From assembly GCA_018350325.1 (NCBI GenBank), contig JAEVLN010000013.1, positions 2,542,124 to 2,606,123 of the forward strand: DNA of 64,000 nt, read 5' to 3'. Each line of letters opens with the position of its first letter. The stretch's first letter is position 1. Shown piece after piece: positions 36,865-48,300 of this stretch. The stretch is from Globodera rostochiensis (Eukaryota; Nematoda; Chromadorea; Rhabditida; Heteroderidae). The translations under genes and the position numbers were made by a program. The notes under the pieces were generated by a model. The model ran no database searches and had not been told where the DNA came from. It was given only the letters and a program-made list of their open reading frames with translations.

Positions 36865-38737
36865 ATGACCAAAAAATTTCTACAAAGAATGCTAAGCCCT
36901 TTATTAAGGTCAGAAACAGTCGTCAAATTCAATCAACAGAGTGCACTTAAAAGAATTGATGCGATAGAAAAAGGAAAAATAAAATCACCCGCTCCAAAAC
37001 ATCCAACAACAACAAAATTCCAGAAGGATATCGATGAGGACAATAAAATTAAAAAAGTGAGCACTTTTAGAGACGTAGCCAGGGGGGGGTCCTCATTTTC
37101 ACCTTTTTGTTCTTCGCCCCTCCCCCTACAAATTTTCTGGCTACGTTCCTGAGCACTTATTTTTAATTGTTTAGGTGTTGAACACAAAAAACGAATCCCT
37201 TCTCGACAGAGTTAGTAAAATCAATATTGCTTCTTCTGATCCGCCTATTCCACCGAAACTTAGGTAAGATTACAGAGGCAATAGTAATATTTTCGGGTTC
37301 TTGTGCTTTTCATACTTTGTTATTTGAGCTAAAAATTTATATTCGGGGGGTGCTGATTACGAATCTGACCTTAGATTTTGTCAAATCTTTGATTTTGTCT
37401 AAGATTTTTCATCAATTACTCGATTTTGGTAATAGCCCTCATTTTCAAAAAACCCTATTCTTTTGCAAAAACAAACAACCAAACGCATTAATTTTGGATT
37501 TTTAGGTATTAGATTCGAGTTCTACGCATCAAAAAACCACGGAAACGACCTTTTTCAATATTTATTGTAAAATTTAGAAAAGCGATTTTTTGACAAATTC
37601 GAATTCGGGTCCAGGGTTCGAAAATCGGGCAAAATGAGGTCAGATTCGGATTCTACGTCCCAGAACAGCCCTAAAAACTATTTTCTACGACTTTATGAAA
37701 AAAAAATTTGAGACACCCATTCTGCAGGATTGCCGTAGAAGCCGATTATGAGTTCCACTTAAGCAATCTCTAAACCCAAATTCAAACAATTTCCAAAAAA
37801 AATAATCGGTTTCTACGACCTCAAAAACCACCATTTTGTCGACTTAAAAGTTTTTTTTTGCTGTTGTCATATAACGCACAAGTGCCATAGTTTTCTTATT
37901 TAGTTTCTGCGTATATTTTAGAGAACATGTTAAAAAAGCTGAGGATTATGCCCAACAAAAGTTTGAAGAACTCGAATATGGATTTTGTGAGCCTCCATTG
38001 GGAAAGATGCAGAAGGACAAATTGATGTTCAGAGAAGCCATTGAAGTGCTTTTTACAATTAAAATAGAAAATAATTGATTTGCCGCACCGTTATTTTCTA
38101 TTTTCAGATTCTCCGGGCAAGGATGGAACTTGTGACGAATAAAAGCCCTCCAGATCTCTCCATGTTCGAGCATACAAGTGCTTATATTGATAACCATCCG
38201 GTTTTTTTAATTTTATAATGAATTAAAATTTTCAAGTCTAGGCAGTTCAACGTGTTGACAAAGACAAATTGGAGCGGGTTTGGAAGTACTTCAGACCGTT
38301 TGCATTAATTAGGGAACAAAAGGTAACTCATAAAATCAATGTCGATATAGTCATTATCTATTTCAGATGTTAAGAAAGGAGGACCTGGAGGCCATCGACC
38401 GATACATTGAAGGGTCCGACGATTCCATTTCGCCTTACCGATTGGAACTTCGTAAACGGCTCAAGCAATTGGAAGCCTCTGGTGTTACGCCATCTCGAGT
38501 TGGGAACGTATGTTTTTTGAGCCTTACAGTCAAAAAGGAGAAACAGCATTAACTTAAGTCAGAAGCACAGCAAGCCGAGCTTGAGAAGTTTTTGATGGAA
38601 AGACACGAGAAGGAAAAAAAGAGACTGCATAAACGATTGGAGGAATTGAAAGAGGTAGGGACAGAAATTGTCCAACAATTGGATATGGTTTTTGTTTTTA
38701 GTTGGAAGAAGAAACGCAAAAGCGCAAGAAGGAATAG
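36865..38737 (+). CDS. Unrecognised lysine-rich protein, possibly mitochondrial
   Basis: Eight exons join in phase: 36865-37056, 37175-37263, 37922-38045, 38108-38200, 38242-38322, 38367-38507, 38559-38654 and 38702-38737, giving about 283 residues. The N-terminus is basic with hydrophobic positions (MTKKFLQRMLSPLLR), compatible with a mitochondrial targeting peptide. The middle is helical and charged (ERVWKYFRPF, then EAIDRYIEG), and the last 50 residues are a Lys/Glu-rich coiled-coil. No family was recognised. It lies about 150 bp upstream of a mitochondrial tRNA-modifying enzyme on the same strand, which makes a shared transcript and a mitochondrial role plausible but unproven. The first intron carries an 84-bp MITE. 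Confidence 0.75.
37068..37151. mobile_element. Minimal 84-bp hAT-type MITE
   Basis: Little more than two terminal repeats: TAGAGACGTAGCCAGG at the left and CTGGCTACGTTCCTG at the right, around a C/G-run centre. Flanks AGCACTTT and AGCACTTA agree at 7 of 8 bases. It lies inside an intron. Confidence 0.8.
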
Positions 38738-38890
38738 GCAACATTCATTTGACTTCGTTTTGTTTGTTTTTGTTGCCTTTTGTTAGGTTAAAGATTTTTG
38801 ACTTGCTCAGTAAAGTTTATGTCACTTTCCACAATTGTCAATATATATTAATTTGTCATTTAAACAAGGTTATCTTTAATTTGAAGTTAC

Positions 38891-40599
38891 ATGGTAATTC
38901 ATCGGGTTGTTTGTGCTGTTTCCGGTGGTGTTGACAGGTTTTTTGAAAATTAAGCGAAGGTCGCTAATAATTTCCTTTTGCAGCGCCCTGAGCGCCTTAC
39001 TGCTTAAGCGTCGTGGGTTCGATGTGGTCGGAGTGCACATGGTTTGTCGGATTGATCTCGATGCGAAATGTTTTTTACCCAATTTTCAGGCGAATTGGGA
39101 CCCGCAGGACGAGTCGGGTGACTCATCCTCCTGCCCTCAGGCAGCATTTTGTATATGCCGTCTTTGATACTTTATTCACGCGTTTAGACGGAAGACCTCG
39201 CGGATTCTGAAAAATTATGCGATTGTTTGGACATCAAATTGCACGTAGTCAATTTCGTCAAGCAATACTGGAATGAAGTCTTTGTGTGGGTTTTTATTTT
39301 AATACCCAGAAAGAAAATAACATTTCAGTAATTTCCTTGACAATTATTCTGCTGGACGGACCGTCGTACCCGACATTAGCTGTAACAAAAAAATCAAATT
39401 CGATCTTTTGCGTCAGGTTGCCTTTGAAAATTTTGGAGCAGATGCACTCGCTACCGGCCATTTTGCAAAAACATCCCAAGGAGGTGGGAATTCATTAATA
39501 ATTTGTAGTTTTGTCTCCACAATTATTATCTGTTTTGCAGATTTTTTGGAAAATAATTTGCCCGTCGGTCAGAAAGGTAAGCCGTAATTTAACAAATCAG
39601 CTTGAACGCACGTTTTAGTCCAATTATTTCGCGCTAAAGATGCGTTGAAAGACCAGACGTACTTCCTTTCTTCTTTGAGTCACTGCCAATTGGACCGAGT
39701 GATGTTCCCGGTTGGTTCTCTTTACAAAAACGAAGTGAGAGCGATGGCATTCTCCGAAGGGTTGGAATTTTTTGCGAACAAAAAAGAGGTTTCTTTTGGT
39801 TTTCGAAGTGATAGTTCTTATCAAATTCAGAGCACGGGCATATGTTTTATCGGCAGGAAACGAAAGTTCGGCGAATTTCTCGGCAAGGTGATTCCCTTTT
39901 TTGCACTTTTGGTTAAATGTTCTACGCCATATTGTCGCAACCCTTGCGTTTTAAGTACATTGACAGTGACAGCGGCCCTCTGATCGACATTGATACTGGA
40001 AAGACAATTTCCGGCATTTGGCACAAAGGAATTCACAATTTTACGATTGGGAAGCGTCTTCGGATGGAGAATTGCATCGGATCTTTGGAAAAGTTATCGC
40101 CTCATGGGGATGCACTTTATGTGGCGGGCATTGACCGGTCGAGCCGATCCGTTTATCTGGTGTGTTGTGCCAAGATTTTAAAACCAAAACACTGTCGTTC
40201 AGTGCGCGGGAAACTTTCATCCGAAGCTCTTCTCAAAAAGAGTTTGTGAGTGAAATGGAGGGTTACTCCTCTCATCAAACATTTCAAAGTTCGTTTTGAG
40301 TGGTTTCTTCTCCGGTTTGGATAAGCGACGAACCTCCCAAATTCCATGGACCAAATCGTCTTCAGTGCCTTTTCCAGCGCACAATTCTGCCCATTCCTTG
40401 CGCTTTGTACTCGCATCAAAAAGACGACAGATTTCTTGAACTTGAATTTGGTTCGCCGCTTCGAGCAACCGCTCCGGGACAAGTCTCCCTTTTATCTAAC
40501 ACACCTAATTACTCAGGTTAATTCCAGATATGCGTCTTTTACAATAATGATGAATGCCTTGGATCCGCCCAAATAGAGCGTCTGCTTGAGACGTTGTGA
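38891..40599 (+). CDS. mttu-1: Mitochondrial tRNA-specific 2-thiouridylase (TRMU/MnmA family)
   Basis: Adds sulfur to the wobble uridine of mitochondrial tRNAs for Lys, Glu and Gln, using ATP and a cysteine persulfide. The first exon (38891-38937) carries the PP-loop SGGVDS. Later exons show LLLKRRGFDVVGVHM, NWDPQDE, KQYWNEVF, NYSAGRTVVPDISCNKKIKF with the first catalytic Cys, FGADALATGHFAK, DQTYFLSSLS, GICFIGRKRKFGEFL with the second Cys, TIGKRL, and a C-terminal barrel ending FYNNDECLGSAQI at 40599. A possible normal splice path restores the C-terminal part: exon 40190-40242 joins a later exon near 40290. Both catalytic cysteines are present. The start ATG directly precedes the PP-loop, as in the human enzyme. 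It is 150-160 bp from each neighbour on the same strand. Confidence 0.93.
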
Positions 40600-40755
40600 A
40601 AAAGACAATTTGTTTTGCAAAGTATAAATCACTTAACATATGAAAGATTCGTAATAATCTCACCAATTTCACCTTTATTGATGGGAAGTATCGTTATTTA
40701 TCTGGCAGACATTCATAATTGTTTTGATTTTGACAAGTCAAAAAAGTTTAACACA

Positions 40756-43700
40756 ATGGGCGAGCAGAATTCGACTGATCAGTTAATTCGTTTGCTGGAG
40801 GCAACACTTATTCCCGAGTCGGTGAAAGGGGCAGAGGACGAGCTTTTGAAGTTGACTGCCTTCCCAGGCATAGTTTTCAAACGGTTGTTTATTTTGACGG
40901 TTGGAATAGTTAAGGCTTCGCTCGGGCGGTGCTTCGGATTGCTTGCAACGACAGTTTTCCTGGGCACATTCGCAATGCGGCGTCGGTTTCTTTGAAGAAT
41001 TTCGTGCGGTCCAATTGGTCCGGTGATGGGGATGCGCCGTTGGCCGAAGACGAGCGAGAGCAAATCCGTAGTGCCCTTTTGGAGACCATGTTTCAGGTGG
41101 GTTGCAACTGGATTATATGCGCGAAAATGAGTAGGAAAAAAGCTTTAAGTTACCTTCGTATGTACGCCCTCAAATGATCGAAATTGTGTGCCAAATCAGC
41201 AAAGTCGACTTCCCCGACCGCTGGCCGCAGCTTATCCAGCTGCTTTCTCAACATCTTCAAGCCGCAACCGCTTTTGATCAGTTATCCGTGTCATTGGGAA
41301 CTTTGGAACAACTGATCAGCCGGTACAGACACGAAATGCGCTCAAATAAACTATGGACTGAAATAATTCTTGTCGTGAACACCGTATGAATTTATAATCG
41401 GTGAAAATCCTTTGTTTCGCACACTAGGTGGCAGAACCATTGACGCAACTTTACTCTCGCATGCTCCAATATCTACCAGACCCGTCCAACCGAAACACAC
41501 AACTCGAACTCACTGATCGGCTGTCATGGCTACAAATTGTGCTAGAACTCACTCGGATTTATCATTCGCTGATTTCGCAAGATTTGCCAGCGTATTTCGA
41601 AGTAATACATAGTTTATATAACAGGAGGATTTTACAATCTTTTTAGGACAATCTTACACCGTGGATGGAAGGTTTTTTACAATTGTTGGAGTTGAAACTG
41701 CCTGATTTGGAGGCGAAATCTGTCGACTTGGAGCCCAATGAGCACGACAAATTGCGTTGTGAGATTTGCGAGATCGCGACACTTTTCTCACAGCGTTTTG
41801 AGGATTGTTTTATGACATACACAGAACGATTCATTGCTTCCGTTTGGAACCTCCTTGTCATGACGGACAGTCGAATTCGGTATAATCCTCACGTTTCATG
41901 GAGCGTAATAAGGAATTCCCCCAAGAAGAACACCCAGCCTAAATTCATTTTTTAAGCTTCGACTCAATGGTGAGTGCGGCCCTCAGTTTTCTCGCCGCCA
42001 TTTGCCAGCGTCCTCATTATGCACCGCAATTTCGAAACGAAGGCGTTTTGAAAGCAATTTGTGAAAACGTTGTGGTAAAGAATCTGATGCTGCGTCCTGA
42101 AGATTTGGAAATTTATGAGAATGAGCCGTTCGAATTTTTGAAGCGTGATGTTGAAGGTGGTCGATGCTTCTTTTCGTGCTCAAAGGCATAACTTTTCTCA
42201 TTAAAGGCTCCGACCTCGAGACCCGGCGGCGAGGTGCCGCCGACTTTGTGCGAGCGCTTTGTAAACAGTTCGAACCGGAAGTGTGCGCACTCCTTTCCTC
42301 GGCAATTCAGAGTTTTCTCACGCAATACCACCAAAATCCCGCACTAAACTTCGCCAAAAAGGACGTCGTTTATTATTTGGTCAGCGCTCTCGCTTCGAAA
42401 AGCACAACGACTCGACACGGCACAACCGACGCTAGCCAATTGGTGCGTATTTTGTTTAAAATCCATTTTATATTTCTTGTTTACCGTCTTCACAGATAAA
42501 TGTCGCTGAATTCTACCAAGAGCATGTCCGTGCTGATTTGCTCTCGGGCCCGGTCGACGATTTGCCAATTTTAAGGGGCGATGCGTTGAAGTTTTTGGTT
42601 CTTTTCCGCAAACAATTGAACCCAGAGCAAATTATTGAGTGTTTCCACGGTCAAAATGGCTTATTAGACTGCTCAATCATTCGCTTTTTGTCTTCTTCCC
42701 ATGTTCTGCTTCACCATTACGTAGCCTACGCAGTTGAACGCTTATTTTTGATGAAACATCCAACAATTCCCCAGGTTTTTTCCTTTATTTCGGAGCTTTT
42801 GATATTCCTGTTCAGGATAATCTATTCAATTCGGCCAACATTCCAATTGACGTTTTGGTAAATGCACTTTTTGACTGTTTTCGAGCGCCTTCGGCATATG
42901 AGACGCATTATATCATGAAGGCTCTGATGCGGACATTTTCGTTGATGGATGTACATTTATTTTAATTTTAAATCGAAACCGGTCTCGACTCACTTTTTTT
43001 TAGGACCGAATGGCAGCAAATGCGCATCTCTATGTAAATAAATTCTTTCAAATGGTCACGGAGGCAGTTCGCGTGCCAAAAAACCCTCTTTTCGTTCATT
43101 ATATTTTTGAATCGCTTTGCATTTTGATCAGAAAGGTTTATTTAAAGGTTGTAGCATAATCGGCTGATTTTGTTCGACTTTTGTTCAGGCTTATTCCAAA
43201 GTTGTCGGCGGTTTGGATCAGCACGTTATTCCAATCATTGAATTGATTTTGGGAAACGACGTTTTGGAGTTCGTCCCCTACGTTTTGCAGATCATAGGTA
43301 CTTACAAAAACTTTCCACGGGTTGTGCCAATTCAATTTTAGCTTTGATGTTGGACCAAAGTCAAATGGAGAAACAGCGCGGTATCGAACTCTCCCAAGAG
43401 ACATACGTTCGCTTCTTTCCCACTCTGCTGCGCCCCGACTACTGGTCCCGTTCTGCCAATGTTCCAGCTCTGGTCCTCGTCTTCGAGTCGTTCATTCGCT
43501 GCTTTCCGCAATTGACCTTTGGTGCCCAATATTCTGGTCAAGTTCTTGGCATTTTTCAACGTCTGATCGGATCTAAAGCCTACGACCAACATGGATTCCG
43601 TCTGGCAAACAGTTTCATTTCTCACTTGGATTCATCCGTGGGTTTCTTTAACGGGGTTGGATTAGTTTTTCCTGATTGGCAATTGTATTGTATTTCTGCT

Positions 43701-44678
43701 CGAGAACAAGGCAATGTTTCATAAAACAAAACACTTTTTGAAGGGCTATGAACGGCCGTTGACCAGCAATGTCATTTTGCTGACAATGCTCAACAGAATG
43801 CAACAAAACAAAACCTCCAAATATACGCGACAGTTTACTCTTTTTATCTTACGATATGCGGCTTGCAAAGGTGGCACAGCACTGGCAAATGTAGGCTGAG
43901 TCAATCGATCCGGGGAGATTATATGTGTGCTTGAATAAGGATAGCACACGTGTACAATTGATCCATCCATTTCATTTTTTGATTGTTTAAGTCGCTCGAG
44001 ACGATCCAGGCTGGAATTTACGGAATGGTTTTGGACAAAATACTGCTCACCGAAATGCACGCAATGCCCCAAACGACAACTTACGAGGAGAAGAGAATTG
44101 TCACAATTGGGGCGGCAAAACTCATCACCGATACGACAACTTTTCTTGGGTAATTTTCCTAAGAATTTTTTGAAGCGCGTAAATTTAAAGCAGCACTGAG
44201 AATATGGAAGTGGCTTAATTTAGACAACGTTATGCCCAAATTGTTGAATTGGTGGTGAACGTATTGGAAGCATTCGAACACAAAACGCCCACTGCGGTTG
44301 ACGCCGTCCCTGAGAAAGAGGAACCCGCCGAGGTCAATGAACTTGAATACAGCGACCCGTACTGCAAACTGTCTTATGCTCAACACCCCGAACCATTTGC
44401 ACCTGAAATTGGAAACATAAAAAGTGGGTGCATCGACTTATAATCTGGCTTAAATATAGCCGTTTCTTGAAATTTATCGTATTTGTCAGTAAATGGAAAA
44501 TGGAAATTTTAACGTGCCGTTTTTCCATACGTTTTTATGTTAATAGTTCAAACCACTTTTTGAAGAACACTTTGCCCAAGCCGTGCTCGTCACCGTACAT
44601 GCAACCAATCCGGAAAATATCAACTGTCTGAACGCGAGGGTTCAAAATTGTCTACGGGCTTATTCCTCAGCAATCTGA
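40756..44678 (+). CDS. xpo-2: Exportin-2 (CSE1L / importin-alpha re-exporter)
   Basis: A HEAT-repeat karyopherin that returns importin-alpha to the cytoplasm with RanGTP. Blocks match CSE1L along its whole length: LIRLLEATLIP at the N-terminus, the importin-beta N-terminal region RNAASVSLKNFVRSNW, FPDRWPQLIQLL, RYRHEMRSNKLWTEI, SFVWNLLV-like segment near 41850, PHYAPQF, DLETRRRGAADFVRALCK near 42230, HHYVAYAVERLF, NPLFVHYIFESLC, LLRPDYWSRSANVPALV near 43440, the LASKAYDQHGF-like segment near 43570, and NPENINCLNARVQNCL at the C-terminus. The first intron begins with GC (40868). Exon phases are consistent where checked. Numerous short introns. Confidence 0.93.
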
Positions 44679-45382
44679 ACAACGATTTTAATCTTTACAC
44701 AATATCTGAGTTTTGATTTTGCACCACCTGTTCTTTGTCGTTAACATCTTATCTTCTCTCTTTAAACCCCGGCATAAATTCAAAAGGATTGGTTGGGATG
44801 GTTTTTCGCTGTTAAAAATTCGCTTTATTTTTCCGTTCTTCTTTGTTCTTTCTCGTAGAGAGTTTATAAATGTCAAAGTCCATGATAGTCGGCATATAAA
44901 TCGGCGGTGGGGGAGAGGTAATGACGGATGAAGTGACCCCGAGGATGGGGTGGCCGGGGGGGGGATATTGGGCGTATCCCCCCCCCCCCCCCCCGCACCC
45001 CCGCCATCTTGTGGGTGTATCGTTGCAGGGAAAGGGTGAGGGGATGGAGGCGTTGTTACGTGCCTTTTCTTCACAATCCCCCCCCCCCTTCCATCCGGAA
45101 CGCCCTCGCTTCATATCCGTCGCCCCTCTGGGGGGGGGGGGGGGGGGGGGGGGGAGTCGAATCGATTGTCCTGCTCGTTGAATAAATGGATTTGTGGCGC
45201 CATTCGCCGGACGGTCAAAGCAAAAGCGCGCACACTTTCAAGATGATCTGACGACATTCAGACGACAGATTGCTCCCGCCCCTAAAAACGCAACCGTCGC
45301 TCTTTTCTGAACTCCCATCGACCCAAAGAAGGCTCGACTCATTCATTCATTCTTCTGACCTCCCCCCCGGCGCCCTCTCCAA
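44679..45382. other. Spacer upstream of the patched-related gene
   Basis: No gene is supported. It is punctuated by homopolymer runs: C runs near 44980 and 45080 and a G run of about 24 near 45130. This is probably the promoter and 5' UTR of the next gene. Confidence 0.5.
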
Positions 45383-48300
45383 ATGCTTTCCTCCGCCAGT
45401 GCTTTGAGTCGCCGTCTGTCGCTAAACGCGAAGTCCGCCCAATTGGGGCTCGGTGACCGCATGGGCCATTTGACGGCCGAAGCGTTCCGCACATACGGCG
45501 CATTCGTTGGTCGAAACCCCGGAAAAGTTTTGGTACTTTTTACATTTATTCCGAGGGAGCGAGCTCCAAAAGGAAGCTTTAAAGCCCCTTCGGAACACGA
45601 AACTCGCAAAAGCTGGACGGCTTTCTTCAGATTTTTATGGGTCTGTTCACCTTGGCAACACTACCCGGATTGGCCTTCGTCCGGATCAACTTGGACCTGT
45701 ACAAAGTTGGCTTCCTGCCCACTGATTCGAATTTCCTTCCTAAATTCAGCTTTTTGTTCCTTTGGATGCTCCCGTCCGCTTCGAATTTGAGCACCAAAAG
45801 TCCTACAATGAGATCCCCCCGGGGAAACTGGACCTTCCCCTTGGGCCGCCGCCCTCTCTGATCGCCACCGACCCCCCGCCCGCCTCCTCTCAGATGGGCG
45901 AAGGTCCTTCCGCTGAGGCGGCCGCCAACGAACTGAAAGACATTCCAAAGAAAAGAAACTCGCGCAATGCCTCCCCAACGAGAAAAGTGCACGAAGGTAT
46001 ACGTAGTCGATGCATGCCATCGATGGAGGGGAGGGGGGGGGGGGGGGGGGGGTCCGACAGACGAAAAGCGCCGGAGCTGACTGAGTCCCGAACGAAGCCT
46101 TGACGGACGGAATCGTTTAATATTCAAATTGACTTCAATTTAGACCCTTCCGTTCCCCAACACAGCGACATTTTACGCTTTTACGTGGTCCATAGGGACT
46201 ATGAGGTGAAAGGGGGTGGGATGCTTTAAGAAGATGACAAATTTATTTGACAATTAATAGAATTTGCTGCACAGCGATACACTCGGAAAGTTGTTTGATT
46301 ATACCAATGAAATGATGAAAGTGACCATGGAGTACGACGGGGAAACGGTCGGTGGGGAAAGATTAAAAGATTCTTTGAATACGCTTCCGTTGCACTTTCA
46401 GTGGCTTTTTGAAGACTTTTGCAAGAAGGCGCCTGCTCAACAACAATGCAGCAATGAGTAAGTAAGGGACGTACCCCCCCCCCCCCCCCCTCCCAGAGAG
46501 TTGTCGGTTGGACCGAACAAAAACTGGGTTACGGTACCCCGTCAACTGTCTTCGGTTTGGGGAAGTTCATCCGTTTTTCATTGGCATATCCAACCAGACT
46601 GAACATTTGGCTGAAACATGCGGAGAATCTTTTCCGGAGCAATGGCACGCGCCACAACCCGAACCTCCAGCTTTCTTACCCGGTGATGTATCTGTTCAAC
46701 CGGCCAAAGGTGAACGGGCAATCGTTTTGCTGATCATTTTGATATTAATAATGCCTTTTCAAATCACAGGACATCGGAAACATAATTTACGGGGTCAATG
46801 TGACGGGACAAAAGCACGAAATTGTGGGGGCGCGGGTGTTGACCATTCATTGGGTGAAAGGCGTTTAATCATTGGACAACGAACACTTTCATATTTGGCA
46901 GTTTGTCGCCTTTCCGTTGGCAGGTGGCAATTTGGCCGCCTTTTTGAAATACCGCGAAAGGCTCAACAAATTTTGGGACGGCAAAACGGCGGAATCGGAC
47001 ATCAATTTCATCCCCCACAAGTCAGTGACAAAGTGACGAACGCTTTTCTTCCCTTTTTAACTCAAAATGTCATCAAACAAAAAGACAATTTCATCCTCCA
47101 CAAGTCAGTGACAAAGTGACGAACACTTTTCTTCCCTTTTTAACTCAAAATGTCATCAAACAAAAAGACAATTTCATCCTCCACAAGTCAGTGACAAAGT
47201 GACGAACGCTTTTCTTCCCTTTTTAACTCAAAATGTCATCAAAAAAAAGACAATTTCATCCTCCACAAGTCAGTGACAAAGTGACGAACGCTTTTCTTCC
47301 CTTTTTAACTCAAAATGTCATCAAACAAAAAGACAATTTCATCCTCCACAAGTCAGTGACAAAGTGACGAACGCTTTTCTTCCCTTTTTAACTCAAAATG
47401 TCATCAAACAAAAAGACAATTTCATCCCCCACAAGTCAGTGACAAAGTGACGAACGCTTTTCTTCCCTTTTTAACTCAAAATGTCATCAAACAAAAAGAC
47501 AATTTCATCCTCCACAAGTCAGTGACAAAGTGACGAACGCTTTTCTTCCCTTTTTAACTCAAAATGTCATAACAAAAATATTTTGGGGCTCAACTATTTT
47601 TGTTTCGCTTCGCTTTCCGGTGGATTGCCCCTTCCATTTCAGCGACAAGGCAATGGACGACGAGCTCCGGCTGATCATCGAAACGGCCATTCCCTTTGCT
47701 TTACCCGCAACCCTTCAGCTGATGCTGTGCGTTTGGCAATGTTTTTGTCTGTCATTTCCGTCCCGTTTTTGTTCAGCTTCGTTTACCTCACCAATTTGGC
47801 CAGAGACGTGCGAAAGTGAATTAATTTGTAGGACAATTAACGACTAATGGCCTTTCCCACAAAGGTCCAAACCGATGGAGGCATTCTTCGGAGTGATTAG
47901 CGTCTGTCTGAGTTTGGCCGCCACCTTTGGGTGAGTATGGGATGAAAGTGTTCACAATTTCATTGACTCTCTGTGCCGCCTCCCTCTGAAGGCTGACTTT
48001 CTACGCCGGCCTCCCGTTCAACCCGGTGTCCAGCACAATGCCTTTCCTTATCCTCGCCGTCGGCGTAGACGACGCATTTTTGCTGCTGGGCGCTTGGCGT
48101 ATGACTGACCCCCGGTGGAGTTTGGAGCGGCGGATGGGTGCAACGATGAGCGATGCGGGAGCATCAATTACGGTCGGTACGGCAAAGATGCCGTCGACCG
48201 GATCGTGCAGTTTCTGCCGCATCGACGGCATTCGGAGGGTGTTCAGCAATGCTTTTGACCCTTTCTTCCCTTTAGGTCACTTCCTTGACCAACTTCGGCT

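Noticed and set aside
40150..40260. Early stop in the thiouridylase C-terminus
   Set aside because: A short intron within this stretch restores the frame and the conserved C-terminal barrel follows to 40599.
42164..42499. Possible frameshift in exportin-2
   Set aside because: Apparent frame changes are explained by short GT-AG introns; the protein blocks continue in family order.
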